In this document: positions 25,501 to 40,500 of the stretch, piece by piece
Position numbering within the stretch: the first letter of the stretch is position 1
Layout: each line of letters opens with the position of its first letter
Origin: Promerops cafer
Lineage: Eukaryota > Chordata > Aves > Passeriformes > Nectariniidae
Assembly: GCA_013398275.1 (NCBI GenBank)
Contig: VZSE01006618.1
Location: 126,683 to 190,682 of the forward strand
Length of the DNA: 64,000 bases
Direction of reading: 5' to 3'
The notes under the pieces: generated by a model
Told to the model about the DNA's origin: nothing
What the model saw: only the letters and a program-made list of their open reading frames with translations
Database searches by the model: none
Made by a program: the position numbers and the translations under genes

Positions 25501-28500
25501 TTGGGGATTTTGTTGCCTTTTTTTTTTTCCCCTCTAAAAGCTTAAAAAGAAGGAAATGGTCCATATGCAAGCACTTGCAGAGGAATGGAAGAAAAGAGAT
25601 AGAGAGAGAGAGGCATTAGTGAAGAAAAAGGTAAGGAAATTCCTCCTTATACTTGCAAAAAGTCTAAATTGTTGTAAATTTAACAAGGTATTTGGTAACA
25701 TGTACCAAAGGGTCTGTAATTAGCCTTTGGACCTACTGATACGCATGCATCTAGTGTGCAACAGTGCAAAAGAATTAAAAGTAGCCTTTAATCATAGAAA
25801 ATTTGTGTAGAAATTTCCTAGGTTAGCTTGCTGCCTATAGGAGCTCTTTAATTGCTTTTTACTTGCTTGGTCGAAAAGCCCTTCTACAGCCTGGCTTTGC
25901 ATGGCAACCCATTAGCCTATACTGAGAAGGATTCTCCATTGCAAGTTCTTAATTAAGAGCTAGAGATTTGTTTTATATGGAAATTTCTAAATAAAAACTG
26001 TCGGTATCTTACACTTTTTTTCCCTCCTTTGTTTAGGTAGCAGAATATAATGTCTTGGAAGAACAGCTTCAGAAAACCCTGAGAGATCTGGATAAGCGAG
26101 AGCGACAGCTTTTTAGTGCTGAATCAGAGGTAAAAATCGGTCCTATTAAACAATTAATTGCATTAGCTACTCCTTTAAGGTTTGAGTTTTCACACAGTGC
26201 CAACTGTGCTCTGTGTGTAAGATATGAAATAGCCACATTCATACTGATACGTTGAGGAACACTGGTAATTAAGCCAGGTTTTGTTACAACTACACTTTTT
26301 TACTGAAATAGAAATTCATTGAACTTTTAAATGGATTGCTAGAATTACAGAACTGTAAACCTTATATTCTTGATAGAATTAATGTCAGTGCAGACATTTG
26401 TGTAACATTAGCATATCTCAATTTTAAGTTTAGCACTGTCAGGTGAGTATTGTACACATACACAAGAGTGCCTCACTTCAAAAAGTAATTGCTAGATTAA
26501 TTGTTGAAATAGGAGAAGGTGACAAGGAGATCTGGGAGAAACTTCAGGTTTTGTTATCCAACATTTTCAGAGTTCCTACTTCTGTTTATTTTTTTTTAAT
26601 AGTGACAGGGTCAAAGAGGATGCAGGAGAAACCAGTAATTACCACTGTACTCAACACCCCCAATCTGGCGAAGTGAGGTGCGACTTCGGGGGTGCTGGTC
26701 ACATGAAAAGAGAAAATAAACTGCCTATTCTTGTATTTCAGAACAAACTCAAAATGATATAGGTAAAATAGTATGGTGTTTTAGCTGTCCAACAAACTTT
26801 CTGTTTCCTCTTTGTGACTCAGATTAACTTTTCTAGACTACTAATCCCTTCTGTACCTGTAATAAATTGAGAACTCCCAACACAGGAATTGGCTGGCTGA
26901 GCCTGTGTCCTGTTCATTACCCAGGCTATCTGTACCTCAGGATACAGTTTATGCTATAAGTAATGTTTTGACTTCAGCATCTCTGCAAAAAAATCTGGTG
27001 TTCAGGTTTGGCCAAGTGTATTTCAGTCTGAGTAGAAGTAGTTATTTTGAATCTCATGTATATTTCTCTAAAAACTTTCTCAAACTTTAGTGAGATTCTG
27101 ACCTGAGAGCTAGATAAAAACCAGTAGATTCAAAAGACATCTGGTCAAAATTATGTAATGTTCAGTTAACAAATGTCACAGTTTGACAAATGGGCCTATT
27201 CAGCTAGCAGTTATCTGGGACAGTAGCATCTTTCTAGAAAATTCAAACATGTCAAGGATTGTTCTTCTGTTTATCTTGATGAGAAATTATCTCAATATGC
27301 TCAGTTTGAACAGTGCAGTCTCACTGACCTGAAGACATTTTGGCTGTAGCTGTGACTTTCGGAGTCTCTGCAGTGAATTGAGTTTTTAGCTTTTCTCTTT
27401 GTAGTAGGAAGGTGGATGTGAAATCTGCCTTGAGCAGTCATGTAGAACCATGTAGAATGTACAGAAGAGCTCCAGAGAGCTCTGTTTTTACAGTAGTCAA
27501 GCAAGGGTATATTTGTAGCCCAAATGCAATAATTGGCAGATTGTTAGTTAAGCTGAAATTCAATAAGAACATATGTAGTGAACATTTGGACAACGGGAAT
27601 TTTATTGTTTAATTGCAGAAATCAATAACAATTTTTCTGTCATGAATAGCAGTTGTAAGACAGAAAACAGTTATAAGACTTTTCAAGTGAAGCTCTCACT
27701 CCTATGGATTAATACAAATGTCTCTCTTTTTAAGCTTCAAAGAGTAAAGAAGGAGCTGCAAGCAGAGCATGAACGAAATCTGCAGGTGCTTCAGGATTCT
27801 GTGCGTCGAGCCAGGGAGGAATGTGCACACCAACTAGAGCTAGAAAGGTCAAAAATCAAACAACTGGAAGAAGACAAGCTTCGCTTACATCAGCAGGTAA
27901 GTATGCTGACATTTTCTAATAAAAGTGAGCATTTTTCTGAGTACACTAAGTTAACCAGTGTTTTGGAGGCAATTGTATTCTGGCAACTTTGTAACAAACA
28001 TTTCATTTAAATTGGGGAGCTCTGTGCTGGGGTCCATCCACGTCAGTGTTGCTCAGTTGTATGGCCAGTTTGCAGTGCGGTGCTTGTAATTATTTTTTCA
28101 ACATTGAAAATCAAGTTTCATTTAAAAGCATACATTACATGAAGAACCTGAACAGCAGCGTACATTTCAGTAACTTAAAAAATTACTGGCAATTAAAATC
28201 TAAGTAGTTTGACTGTAGAGTTAGTTTTATTCTTCTGTTGCAAAAGAGTATTTCTATTATCCTTATTGGGACAGAGGGGGAATCTCTCTTGTTATTTCAG
28301 TCTTCTATAATGAGAGTAATACTTTCTAAACAGAAAATTTAGACCACGTTCTGTTGTCCTGTAAGCTAACTTCGGCACTAACAACAAGGATTGTCTAGAT
28401 ATTTTTTCCTTACTGTTAAAGTAAATTGTAAAAGTTAGTACTTACTTTTTTTTTAGCTGTTACAGCATTAGACACTTTATTTTTTTATTAAGTAGATTAA

Positions 28501-31500
28501 ATCTTATTAATGCCTAAGTATTCTTAAAAGTACTTCATTTATGTAGATTAATTACTTGCTTTGGTGTTTTTCATGTCTGATATGTGGTAATGGTAATCCC
28601 ATATTAGCTTTCACTGTTTGAAGAACTGTGTCAGCCAAAGCCATATTTTTGTACTTAGGAAGAGTTGTGATAGATTTTAGTGAGGTTTTTAGTTCTGTAT
28701 TAAACACTGATATTAACGTACTTCTTTTCTTGTTAGCATGTGTTCACCACAGTACAGTGAACTTTTTAAAAATGTAGCTAATACAAAAATGTTGCTAACC
28801 TTGAAGATACTAATTTTAACTATTCTACTTAAGCAGTCACTGAATCGAGATGAACAGTTTCAAACTGCAGAATGCAGTCCTCTTCAAAGTGATAAGTGGA
28901 TCACTTTTGCATTTTATGTGTTGTTGGCAGCTGCCAGTAGTTCTTCTTGCTCAAGTGGCCAAATGCCACCAGCTAGTATTCTTATTTCATATTCATTCTT
29001 TCAGCTCCCACTGACCATATTTAGCTGCAACACACCTTTTCGAAATAAAACCTCACAATTACTTCATTTTTCCTGTTCAGAGCAGACATACAGTTGTCAG
29101 ACCAAAGGTCATTTAGCTCAGTATTATGGTGCAGCAATGACTGAATTTAGAGGATAAGAAAAAAGAAAGTGAGACTGAAAAAATGCAATTTTGGTATATC
29201 CAGCAATACCATCAAGGGTTATATGTACTTCACCAGAATCAGTTTCATACTTACTAGCTGTCAATGAAATTTTTCTTCATGATCTAATATGATTCCTTTT
29301 AAAAAGTATTTAGTATTGCAAAATCCTATGGCAGTGAGTTCTAAAATTTAATTATGTCTTTTATATTTAAATCTTCTTTTTTGTTCATTTTAAGCACATT
29401 TTTTAATAATTATGAAGAATCCTTTAGTGCCTGTGCAACATACTGTTCCTGATTGCATAGGTGGCTGTCATACTGTCTCTCTTCCAAACATAAGCCTCAC
29501 TATGTTTTCTCTTGTTTTGTATGAAGGCCAAGAGCATTCTGGCTGTTTTCCTCTCTGCTGTTCCAGCTGTGCTTCAATATGTGGTGGTTGTTGCCACATA
29601 TTGTACGTGAGACATGCTTTTTTCTTTTGCTTTGTTGGGGTTGGGGTTTTGTTTGCTAACTTTGGAGTTTAACTCTAGGAACCTGCTCTTTGTAATGTGC
29701 ACAAGCAGAAAGTTTCTGTTGCTACCAGATGAGTCTCTTTTTCTAAGACCTTTTTGGGTGTGGAGTTTTTAGTTTGTGTGGCTTTTTCTGTGTTGCTGTC
29801 TTTGGTTTTTTTATCAAAGAATGTTCTGGAATAAGTTATCTTATTCCATACCTTTTAAAGGGATTTGTCAATACACAATTTCCACACTTAGACATTTAGA
29901 GAGCACTAGAATTCAACTTGTTTTGAGGTAAGCCCCACTAGGTACAAGAGAAGATCCTTGAAGCATCCACCTTGAAGAACATCACCCTTACTTTCTGAAT
30001 AAGGAAGTTGTGCTTTATTTGTGGGATTTTTGTTTCCTCATGTCCAGAGTTCTCAGGTCTCATGAGAAATTCAATTTTTGAAAGTGTTTCCAGAACCAAA
30101 CAAGAAATTAAACATTGTTATAGAAGTTCTAGGGAGAGCTGGTATTTCTGATAGCAAAATAAATTAGTTATTGTCTTTGGCATCATGTCTGTATGTCTGC
30201 TTTTAATATAAATAGGTAAAAATGAAAGGTGTTAAACAGCAGTATCTTTTGTTCAACTTCAATAGGTTATTGTAGTTCTATGAGAAAAACAATGGCAGTG
30301 CACTCCGTTTTTGTATGGCTCCCTAGGAAGAAGCTTTCTTATATCCATTCTGTAACAATTATAAATGCAAAAAGCAGAAATTTGGGAGAAGAATAGAGAT
30401 GACCCATTTAGAAGATACAAAGAATTAAAATATTGTTGTACTAGTAGAAATTGTTGGCTTTGAAACAGAAATGAGTTCTCTAAAGCATTTTCACCCTGTA
30501 TTTAATCTGTTGGATACAATTCATGGAAATACTTCCATTATCTAGTTGGACATAATATAAGATCAGCATGTGGGATCATATTCTGGTATGGAATACCTCA
30601 GTTCCATCAGGTGTATTAAGGTATTTATAGCTTTTTATGGAAGAAGGAAACATTACAAAAAGTTCTTAGTATTTTTAATATATTATAAAGAACACTGTTA
30701 AACATTTGACTTCCTTACTTTCTCTGTAGCAAGTAATGGTATATTGGCATCATTTTTCAAATTACCCATTGTGTGTAAAAAGCAAAGCACTCTCTTTATA
30801 AAAATCTTGAAACTGTGGAAGTACACTGAGAGGGCAGAGGTACACAGCATTAAGTCATTAGTCACTGAAACCTATCTGCTTCAGCCTTTCTTTTAAATCA
30901 TTTGGCTGTACAAAGTATTAGTCGTTTCCTTTTGCGGACATTCCTAAAAAAGTTACGCTGTGAAACTGAGTAAGTAAGAAAACTTCATAAAGTAGATAAC
31001 ACTGGCTTTCTTTAAAAGATGTGTAAGTCTTAGTATTATGCTTTCTGTATTTCTTCTGCAAGTTGTTTTAGAAATGTGAAAAAGTACATAAATCTTGATC
31101 TTATGTTTATGAGGACAGACTTGTTTTTTTCGTTCCAGTACTGAGCAAAGATCTTCTTTAAAACTCTTCCTATTAAAACATTGCTGTGTGCCATCTTCAA
31201 GAAAACGTTAATTATGAATATGTAACTTTCAGTGTCTGTTTTATATCAGATAATTCACAGTAAAATGTTTGTTCCAGGGACTAAGAAGTAACTTAAATTC
31301 TGTAATCTAGTTATTTGTCTTTGAATGGGCTTTTCTGCTGACTTGCATTTTGGTTTCTTTCATGTAGCTTTATGAAGCAGAAAGTAAGTATAAGACTTTG
31401 GAGAAAGAGTTCCAGCAATACAAAGAACAGCAAAGTAGCAAACCAGAAATCCAGCTACAATCAGAAATAAATCTTCTCTCTTTAGAAAAGGTATATGGGA

Positions 31501-34500
31501 TTTTTCTAGTACTTAAAAGTTGTCACAATGGTGTGTTCACTGATAAAGGGGATGTAGAATAATACTGTGTGGTATATATATAACAATTTCTTTAGCATTT
31601 AAATATTCAGACACAAATAAGGTCAACAGTGGCCTTATTTCTATAGAGGAAGCAGTAATGTTAGAGGCTAAAACAGGAAAAAACTCTAACCTATATATTT
31701 AAATCATGATTTATGATGGGGTCTCTAAACATTCTGTTTAAAAAACTAAAGAAAGCTGATGATTTTCTTGAGGATTAATTTAAACTGATTTTCTGTTCTT
31801 TGCATTTTTGTAATTAAGTATTTCTGCAAAGAGATTGTGTTACTCATCACTAAATTGGAATTGCTGTCATAAGTTGATTTTCTTTAAAAGCCATATATTC
31901 GTACGGTAGAGAATTTAATTAAAACCACAGATATAGGCATTTAATGCTCAGAATTATTGTGAGATTTGAGCAAAATTTTTGGTGAAATAAGCTGAAAAAA
32001 AATTAGACCAGGCTTCTTGGCACAAAATATACTCCGTATTATGGCCAGTCTATGTGTTACTGTATGCTTTAATAACTTCTAATAATGCAAGCAACGGATG
32101 CAAAATATTTTTGTGTTTCTACAAACTTCTTAAGCTCTTACATTAAGTATTTTTAGATTTCCTGTTTTTTGTTAGATGAATTAAATGAATCAATGCTTTA
32201 AGATCTTGACAAATTTTATGAAAATAATTTTTGTCAGATTCCAAAAAGACCACTTCCTCAGAGATGTTAAAAATACTTAATTTTTTATTGTGTTTTATAT
32301 GTTCCATAAATATTTTCATTTGTCTTTTAATACAAAATTTTTTTGCACAGATAATAAAATGAATTTTTTAGTGGTAAAAACTTTTGAAGATTTATTTCGT
32401 TAATAAGATCAAAGAGTCACACTAGATACAGAGATTTTAAAGAATGGTTTGAGCAGATGGGTATTTCCGAGAAAAGAATGTAGGACATATCTTCCATCAG
32501 CAAACCAAAAAAATTAGTGTACCTTTTTAAGAGAGATTTATCCATCAGCATTTTTGTTAAATTAGTGTTTACAACCTTACTTTGAATAAAAAAGGGGTGA
32601 GGGGGTGGCTGATTTGAGAATCTTAAATTTAAAGGTTACATCAGCAGATTTAGTGCTAAAAACTAATCTTTTTCTTTTTGTATAGACGGCCATCCAATAA
32701 AAATAAGGTTATATTTTAAACAAGAAAATGTTCTTGTGCCATAATATTTATGTTATATTGTATAACAGCTTTAGATGATGTTGTATATTACGCTACATAA
32801 ACACTTTTCTTAAACCAGACCCTTTGTATATATACATCTTTCAGTGATTGTTACTGCTGTTATTGCTTCAGCTGATATGATTTTAATTGCTTTTAGGTTG
32901 AACTTGAAAGAAAGTTAGAGTCAGCTACCAAGTCAAAGCTCCACTACAAACAACAATGGACAAGGGCTTTGAAAGAACTTGCAAGGTTAAAACAGGTATG
33001 CAGGTTTTCCTTGGTCATAGGAGACAACCGAGTTATTGTCATGTTGGAAGCTACTAGGACTACTGTTAACTACTGTTTTCATGTTATTAGTCTTTGTTTT
33101 TGCAAAGAAAAGCTCTCAGCTATGCTTTTAAAAAAATGAGAACAGCAAAACTGGATTGTGTTTGACATCGAACTCAGGAAAGGGCAAGGCTCAGACCTGC
33201 AAAGAAGGCTGAAATAGTTAAAAGCAGATGAGATTAAGAAGATTATAAAAGGTTTAATTTAATTCCAAGTAATTCTGTATTAGCACTTCCAGGAAAATAC
33301 TGTGCCACAATCCCAACCATCTTGGTCAGTTACAGTCCTAATAACTGTTTTGTATTTTAATTGTATAATGAATAAAGCAAAGGTGAGAAACAAATCTTCA
33401 CTTTCAGAAATTAGGGTTTAAGTTTTGATGAATGCGTAAAATGAAGAAAACCTAACTTAAACTGGATGTGAAATTTTTCTCTGCTTTTGGAAATTCTAAC
33501 CTCATACTAATGTGACATGCTGTTTTACTGCTAGGTTTTAACAGAGCTCTTGTGTGTCTGTGGGCATCTGTATATATACAGTTACATACTTTCAATTTGA
33601 AATTACTCTGTTTAAACTTTCAGTAGTAGCAGTTTTATTCTTGTTGAATCTGTATTACATTTTGTGTTTTGTCATGATCTGTCTTCCATGAATTCCAGTA
33701 AACATTAGCTAAACGATGTGCTTAAGAATGGCTAGTATTTCCATTGGTCCTGACAAACAAATTGGTAAATCATTAATACCAATTGATTCATGAACAAACT
33801 TTGACATGAACACATGAAGACAAAGCTTCAGAATTCAAGTTTAGTAAAAGTAAAGTTTAGTAAAATTGCCTGTATTCAAACCTACTTCCAGCTTGAGGAA
33901 CAGTGTTGGGTTTTCTTACAGATTATGGTACCTACTTTATTTCTACTGATTGAATATTCAGGTTTTGGAGAGTAAGAAGTTAAGCCCATGTTCTTCTAAT
34001 TTGTAATGCTTCTTTGATCTGTATCTCTGTTTGAAGAGAGTCAATGCGCACCATGATGTTTATTAGTAAGTTAAAACTAACCTTCATTTGCAGTCTTCAA
34101 ATTGTACATTTTGTGCTGAGTGATAAAAGGCGTCATCTCGAATTTGTGAAACATTTATGCTTAAGAAGGGGATAGGAGGGAGAGCATAAATCTTATCTCT
34201 CTGATTAAGATTTCTTCAGCAGTCATGAAATATCCAGCCTATTCTTTTTTGCCATGTTTTAAAATTCTTGTAGAATAAAAGCAAAGATTGTCATTTGCCA
34301 CACTAATACTAATGTATATCACTATCAGGTTCTTGTTACAAATTTCATCACCATAGACCTGATTAACTGAATTCATTAATATATGTTGATGGTTTCAAGT
34401 GAACCTCTTGATAAAACTCTGAACCATGAAATAAGTTGGCATGTACAGTGAATTATACTACCTAAAACTTATACAATAGAAGAAACCCTTTCAAAGTAGT

Positions 34501-37500
34501 TTCTTGTGGCTTTTATACTCCTGTGCTTTATCTATACTTAGTCTATTGATAAAGGTTTTAAGTGACTTTAAAGAGCCAAATAAAAGTTGAAGCAAATCTG
34601 ATTAAAAAAAAAATTACTGTGTTTTAAATATAAATTTGGAAACTGTAGCTTAAGGAATTCTAGATTTGCTTTAGTTCAGATGATTTGTGCAATTGTGCAT
34701 AGTCTGACCAATTTCTTGTTTGAATTGGATTAGTACCATGTTAATTTTGTGTTGCCTCTGGTGAATAGCCACAGGGCTGTAATCTGTGCCAGTAATTTGT
34801 CACACCAAAGCTCTCTAGAGAACTATACAAAACATTTGTGTAGTGAGGATTAGACGCTGAAAGCCGTATCTTAGATTGTTAATAAATGTTAATGACAAAA
34901 CCCAGCTGGTAAGTCTTGGAAATGAGATCTAGTGCTTTGTGCCCATTGCCAAAAAAATGTTTAAACAGAGATTTCCATTACTTAAAGGTGACCTGGTGCA
35001 GTCAATTTATGAATTAAAGAAGCATAATCTACAGGCTAAGCATTTAGTAAAATGCTCTTCTGATTTGCAACCATAAAAGTCAATGTTTCCTTAATTAAAA
35101 AGTTTTCTTTTACTTTGGAACTAGTTCTTAGCACACATCTGGGATAGTTTTATATTTTGCAGAATATGAGAGACACAGCACATAACTTAAAGTATGGGAC
35201 TGTTAATAGAATATGATCTAAGCTTCTCCATGGGTAGGATTTTGAATGCTAAACACAGTGCCAGTTTTACTGAAGTACACGAAGGCACACATACATCATA
35301 TTTACCTGTACTTAGAAAATACAGAAGTTAGTTAAATTTAAACAGTTTGTAAAATTGAGTGACAGTAGACTTGACCGAGCTTACTTTTCTTTTCTCTGTT
35401 ACTCAGTAAAAGTCTGTATTATTACTTCAGTTGTTATACCCCAGTTCAACTTTTAGGGAGACAAAAAATGTCATCAAATTGGCTACATAATCTGTGCACC
35501 CAGGTAAATGTTATTTCTGGAGATTTCAAAAACTCAATGTTTGCTGATTAGTTGATCTAAATACTACACAAAGGAGATTTACGCTTTTTTTTAATTTATG
35601 TGAGCATTATTTCTCAGAGGAATCCCAACTATGTACATGAAATTGCATCCATGCTTACACAGAACTTAGATATCAAATTTACCTGTCTGGGTGTAAGAAA
35701 CATTATATCAAAACAAAAATCAAAACTGGCAGAAATGTCATTTTCAGCAGTTGATAATCTCAGATTTAATCTAAATAGTCAAAATCTCAAAATGTATGTG
35801 CTTCCAGTGTTCTGGAAGAAGTATTTTTATAAGTACCCTAATGTGTTTGTGTCTTACAGACCTTTAGAACCAGCACTGAGGTATTTGTTTAAAAGAACAT
35901 AGACCATATTGGCTGTCTGACAATTCATTCTGTCTTGTCCAGTATCTTGCTTATCCACTCAGTAATTAATTTGATTAATTTATAAGTAATTTAGCCAAGG
36001 ATAGGATGTTAATCTTTGTTAAAAAAATAAAAAGGCACACACACGCACACAAAAAAAACCCCACAGTCGAAAGTCTAAATCTTGGTTAAAAACTGTGTCT
36101 TGAAACCATCCAGGCCCTCCTACTGACTTGTCAGCTCTGGGTTATTTTCAGAAAACTTTACTTGAGTTCCTTAGCTTCAATCGTAAGTTTTTCCCACAGA
36201 CTTGCATGGTATGTATGAGTGGGAGAGTGAATAGTGGCTGCTATTTAACCATTGTTTAGTCTAGTGTATGTATGTTTACATCTCCCTTTTGGATTTATAG
36301 GCAGCTATGGCAAAATAAAGATTGTGCTTCCTTGATTGAAGAGCCTCTTAACTAAAGCACCTGGTGGCATACAGGGCTTCTTTAATGATCTGATTATAAT
36401 TCAAATTTTGATGTTTTTTTATTATCAGTTAATTTTTATTAAATGCTGATATTTTTGTAGTATCATAAGTTTCAAAAGGTGATTGAGCTTTCCACCGTAC
36501 AAGCTTCTAAAACAGTATTCCTTTTCTCAAGCACTACATTAGAGATTAAAACTGGTGAAGAAAACTAGTAAAATCCTGAAGTAAATTATCTGATAACTAG
36601 AATGCAGACTTGTTTGGGATGGATTTATTTTGTTTGAATGTCAAAATATGAAATTAATAAGTGAAAGGAATATAGATGATGAGTTTTATTGAAGGAAGCG
36701 GGTGGGGGGCTGAAGGAAAAGAAGCAAGAGGAATAGCAGGATTAGCAGTGCTGAGAAAGTAGTGCAGGAGAAGGTACCTGGACCAGCTAATACATACTGC
36801 AGAGATAATTCTTGATATTCTTGCATATTATATTCTTGATTCATCTCTTGCTGTCTTTCTGTAGGACAGTGGCTGATGATTGGGTGATGGTGCAAATATA
36901 ATGTATTTCCAAGTGTTCTGAGTTTTATAGGTTTTATATTCTATTCACAAAGTTGCCTTATTCCAGCAGCTAATGATTCTGGAGTGTTCCCTTAGATGAA
37001 ATTTAGAAATGCAAAATATTTAGAAACAAAAAATTCTAGTACTTCTTATTGAGATTTGAAATAGCCTGACTGTCTGGAATAAGCAGTTGGGAATAAATCT
37101 GCAATGTTCCTTATTTTAGGATATATTATAGGAGTAAAGGTTGGAAAGTTAGCCAGAAAGTCTTGACTGAGACTTTTCAGCATGCAGCATGTATGTATAA
37201 ACTTGTGTTCACTGAGATGCAATTGAAAAATACCAAGTGTTCAATTATGACTTAATTTTTCAGTATACACAGAATAAAATGAAGATGTTACAAGGGGATT
37301 TAGAAATGTTGGACTTAATTTTATATATGAAGTAAATATGCAGAAGTGTTTTAATAATATTGGATTTTTACTTCGAAACATCTCACAATAAATTCTACTA
37401 CATTTCAAGTCCTGCTATGCAGTAGAGATCTGCTCCTTCGCTGTTTAAAAAAGAAGAGTGCTTGTTGCTCAGTGGATTTTTACATTGTCACGGCAAAAGT

Positions 37501-40500
37501 GGATTTAATACCTGAGTGTCTGATGAAGTGACACCAGCTTCATCACTGAGATGAATAAGAAATCCTTCCTTCTCTCTCACCATAACAAAATGCAGTCTTT
37601 TTATGGTCCCTCAACGTATCATAACAAAATTGTATATAAATTAAAGTGAGTATGCCTCCCTTCTTATCAAACTGTTGTAAATCCTTTGCCATCTTCTTGT
37701 ATTGATGGATTATTAGGAAATGGGTTTCTCTTGCTCTGCTATGAATGGTATACAAAGAACAAGTTTTCTGTTATGCACCCTACAAATTGTTATGACAGAC
37801 TTTTTAAAGGAGTCAAAGACTAATGTTGAGAAAGACATTTGAAAATCACAGAATATGAAGTGTGTAATGTAAATTACACACAGGATCCATCATGAAAGAA
37901 TCCCTTCTCACTTGTTTTAGTGTATATTTTCCAAGCTGGACTGTCGTGAACTGAATGATAGGAAAATCTTGCTTCAGCAAGTGTTGATTTTTATTTTTTA
38001 AATTTAATATTATTGTGCTTAAATGTTGCTGTTCAGGGCCATAGCATGGCATGCCTCTAAAATTCTTGACTTTCAGTGACTTAAATTATTCTGGACTTCT
38101 CCCTCAACACGCCAAATAAGTAAGTGCCAGATATTTGCCATGTTTACATCACAATTGTATTTGTAATTGAATTAGATATAAAATCACATTTATCTGAAAG
38201 GAATTCCTACCCAGCATTAGCTTGGAGAAAAATGTACTGATAAAGGTGTTCCCTCTATTGAGAAAACAAGAATTTAGCACACTCTCTATTTAATCTTGCT
38301 TCCCTACAAATCTAGGACTATTATCCCTAGCAAATATTATCCCTATCCCTGCTCACTAGTGACACTGGTTTTGGATGGTTTTGTGTTTATTGGGTTTTTT
38401 GATAGAATTTTTCTCCAGAAAAAAAAAAATCAAAAGAAACAGGAACTGAACAAAGGATTCTGCAGAAAAGCCTTGCTTTTCCTTCATTTCTCCTTAGTTT
38501 CTTCATCATTCTCTGTTGTCTTTTTCTTGGTTTAATTAAACATTATTAAAGATATTTCTTAAAAAGTTACAGTTCTGAAATGAATTTGTTCAATGAGGGC
38601 ATAAAGGACCAATCTATTAAATAAGATCTGATAAATATGAAAGCATTGGGAGTAGTGTGTCCTCCTTCTGGTCTGATAGAGCTTCAGACTAAGGTTCTAT
38701 TAACCTTAAGAATATGTATTTCTTCTAACATATACCTCTTCTTTGAACTAGTCTATAATGCCTTTTTTGCTCTCAGATTGCCATTGTGAGCATGTTGCTG
38801 GACAGCAGAAATGTATGGATCATTGAATTTCCCTGCCTCAAATATTAACACATCAGCGTGTCATGAAAACTGTGGTCCGACACGCTGCTTCTGGCCAGCA
38901 TGCAGTTATGCCTTTCTTCTGCAGTGCAGGTGGAAGAACACTTTCCAAATTTTCCCTCATAGATCTGAGTAATGTACTTCACATACTGAAGGACTGGATT
39001 AGAAGGCTTCTACTCAGTGTAGTCACAGCTCTGTGATGATTTGTGTTTATGTGAAAGTATTGCTGTCCTAGTAACAAGTGCTACTCTGTTTTGCATTAGT
39101 TTTGCAGTATTTAGTTTTTGGTCTATTTTTGCACAGTGTGCCTTCAAAATTAATTCTCTCATAGAATTGTTGAGATACACAAGTTTGGCTGACTTAGATT
39201 AATACACCAGCTTCCCATGACAGTATCCCTAGTTTAAAATGGGACAATGAGAGCATGAATAAACTGAATTGCTGAACAAGGAGTTTCCTAAAATTAATCC
39301 TTATCTCATGATCTGAAAAAAATTTTGTTGGACTGAAACTAATCATATTACAAATCAGCATCAGTTGAAAGGCTGATAAAAGAGATAATGACAATTAAAA
39401 GTCCTCTCTTGTGTAAAAGAGTTAAATTTTTGACATTACCTAAGAGGAAAGTGTCAGTCTCATCCTCCACAGTAACAAGATGGTCTTCCTACAGATGAGT
39501 CAGTTTCTTGACATTCTTGTATAATTTATTGTGAGTCCTTCAGGACTCTTACCACTGTTAGATAATGCCAACAGGAAAGCCAGGATGTACTAGACAAATT
39601 AATTTCAAAACCACAACTTGGATATGCGTCAGTGATATCTGTGCTAAGTTTCTTATACGTGCTGTCTAATTAGGAGAAGTAGCTAATCACCAGACTGAAT
39701 TACTGGATTCTTTACCTGTAAAGACAGATAACTAGAAATTTCTGGATTTTTTCTAAATGTACAGGTCAACAGCTCCTCTCCTGAGACTAAATAGAACTTC
39801 ACGAAGGAGATATAACATACTCAAAATTTTAGGTCTCATGTTTTAGCTAAGGTGTAAGTTGAAACTTTTATTTTTCTGAAACAGAAGTATTTTAAATTGC
39901 TTAACTTTGTAAAGGATTTAGCTTAGGAAGTTGAATGGGGCCACTGAGAATAGTGGTTGATGGTCTCAAAAAGAAATAAATATTAGCTTGTCCTCGTTGT
40001 TCTAGATTCCATGTGGTTGAGGTAATCAGATTGACTGTCAATTGATACACTTGTTCTGTTAACTGAAGTTGAGCTGGTTTTGTAGCAACCTGCTTAAGAC
40101 AAGATCATGCTCAGCATTTTTTCTTACTACCTGCATTTAGCAAAATAAACAACTCAATAATATTCCAACTACCAAAATACTTACTTATGATAATTCCATT
40201 CTTCCTCATAGCCCATTTATTCCATTCTTCTTTTTAGCCTGTTATATACTTGAAATATAGCTTTACTGTCTGGGTACTGTTGCCTATCTACATATTTGGG
40301 AACGAGAGAATACAATTGTGATATTTGCTGGGACTTTAGGGATAAAAAACCCAACAAAACCCACTCTCTGCCTCTTCTTTCAAATACTTCAACCATACTG
40401 CTTCATATGTAGTATTTTTTTACAAACATAAGTGTCTATCTTCATTCAAAACTTTCTGTGATCAAGAAACTGCCCACATACTCAAGTATTTTGCTTAAGT

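Noticed and set aside
35600..35902. 100-codon open frame in intron 19
   Set aside because: AT-rich, with a translation that has no recognisable motif, and a length expected by chance in 10 kb.
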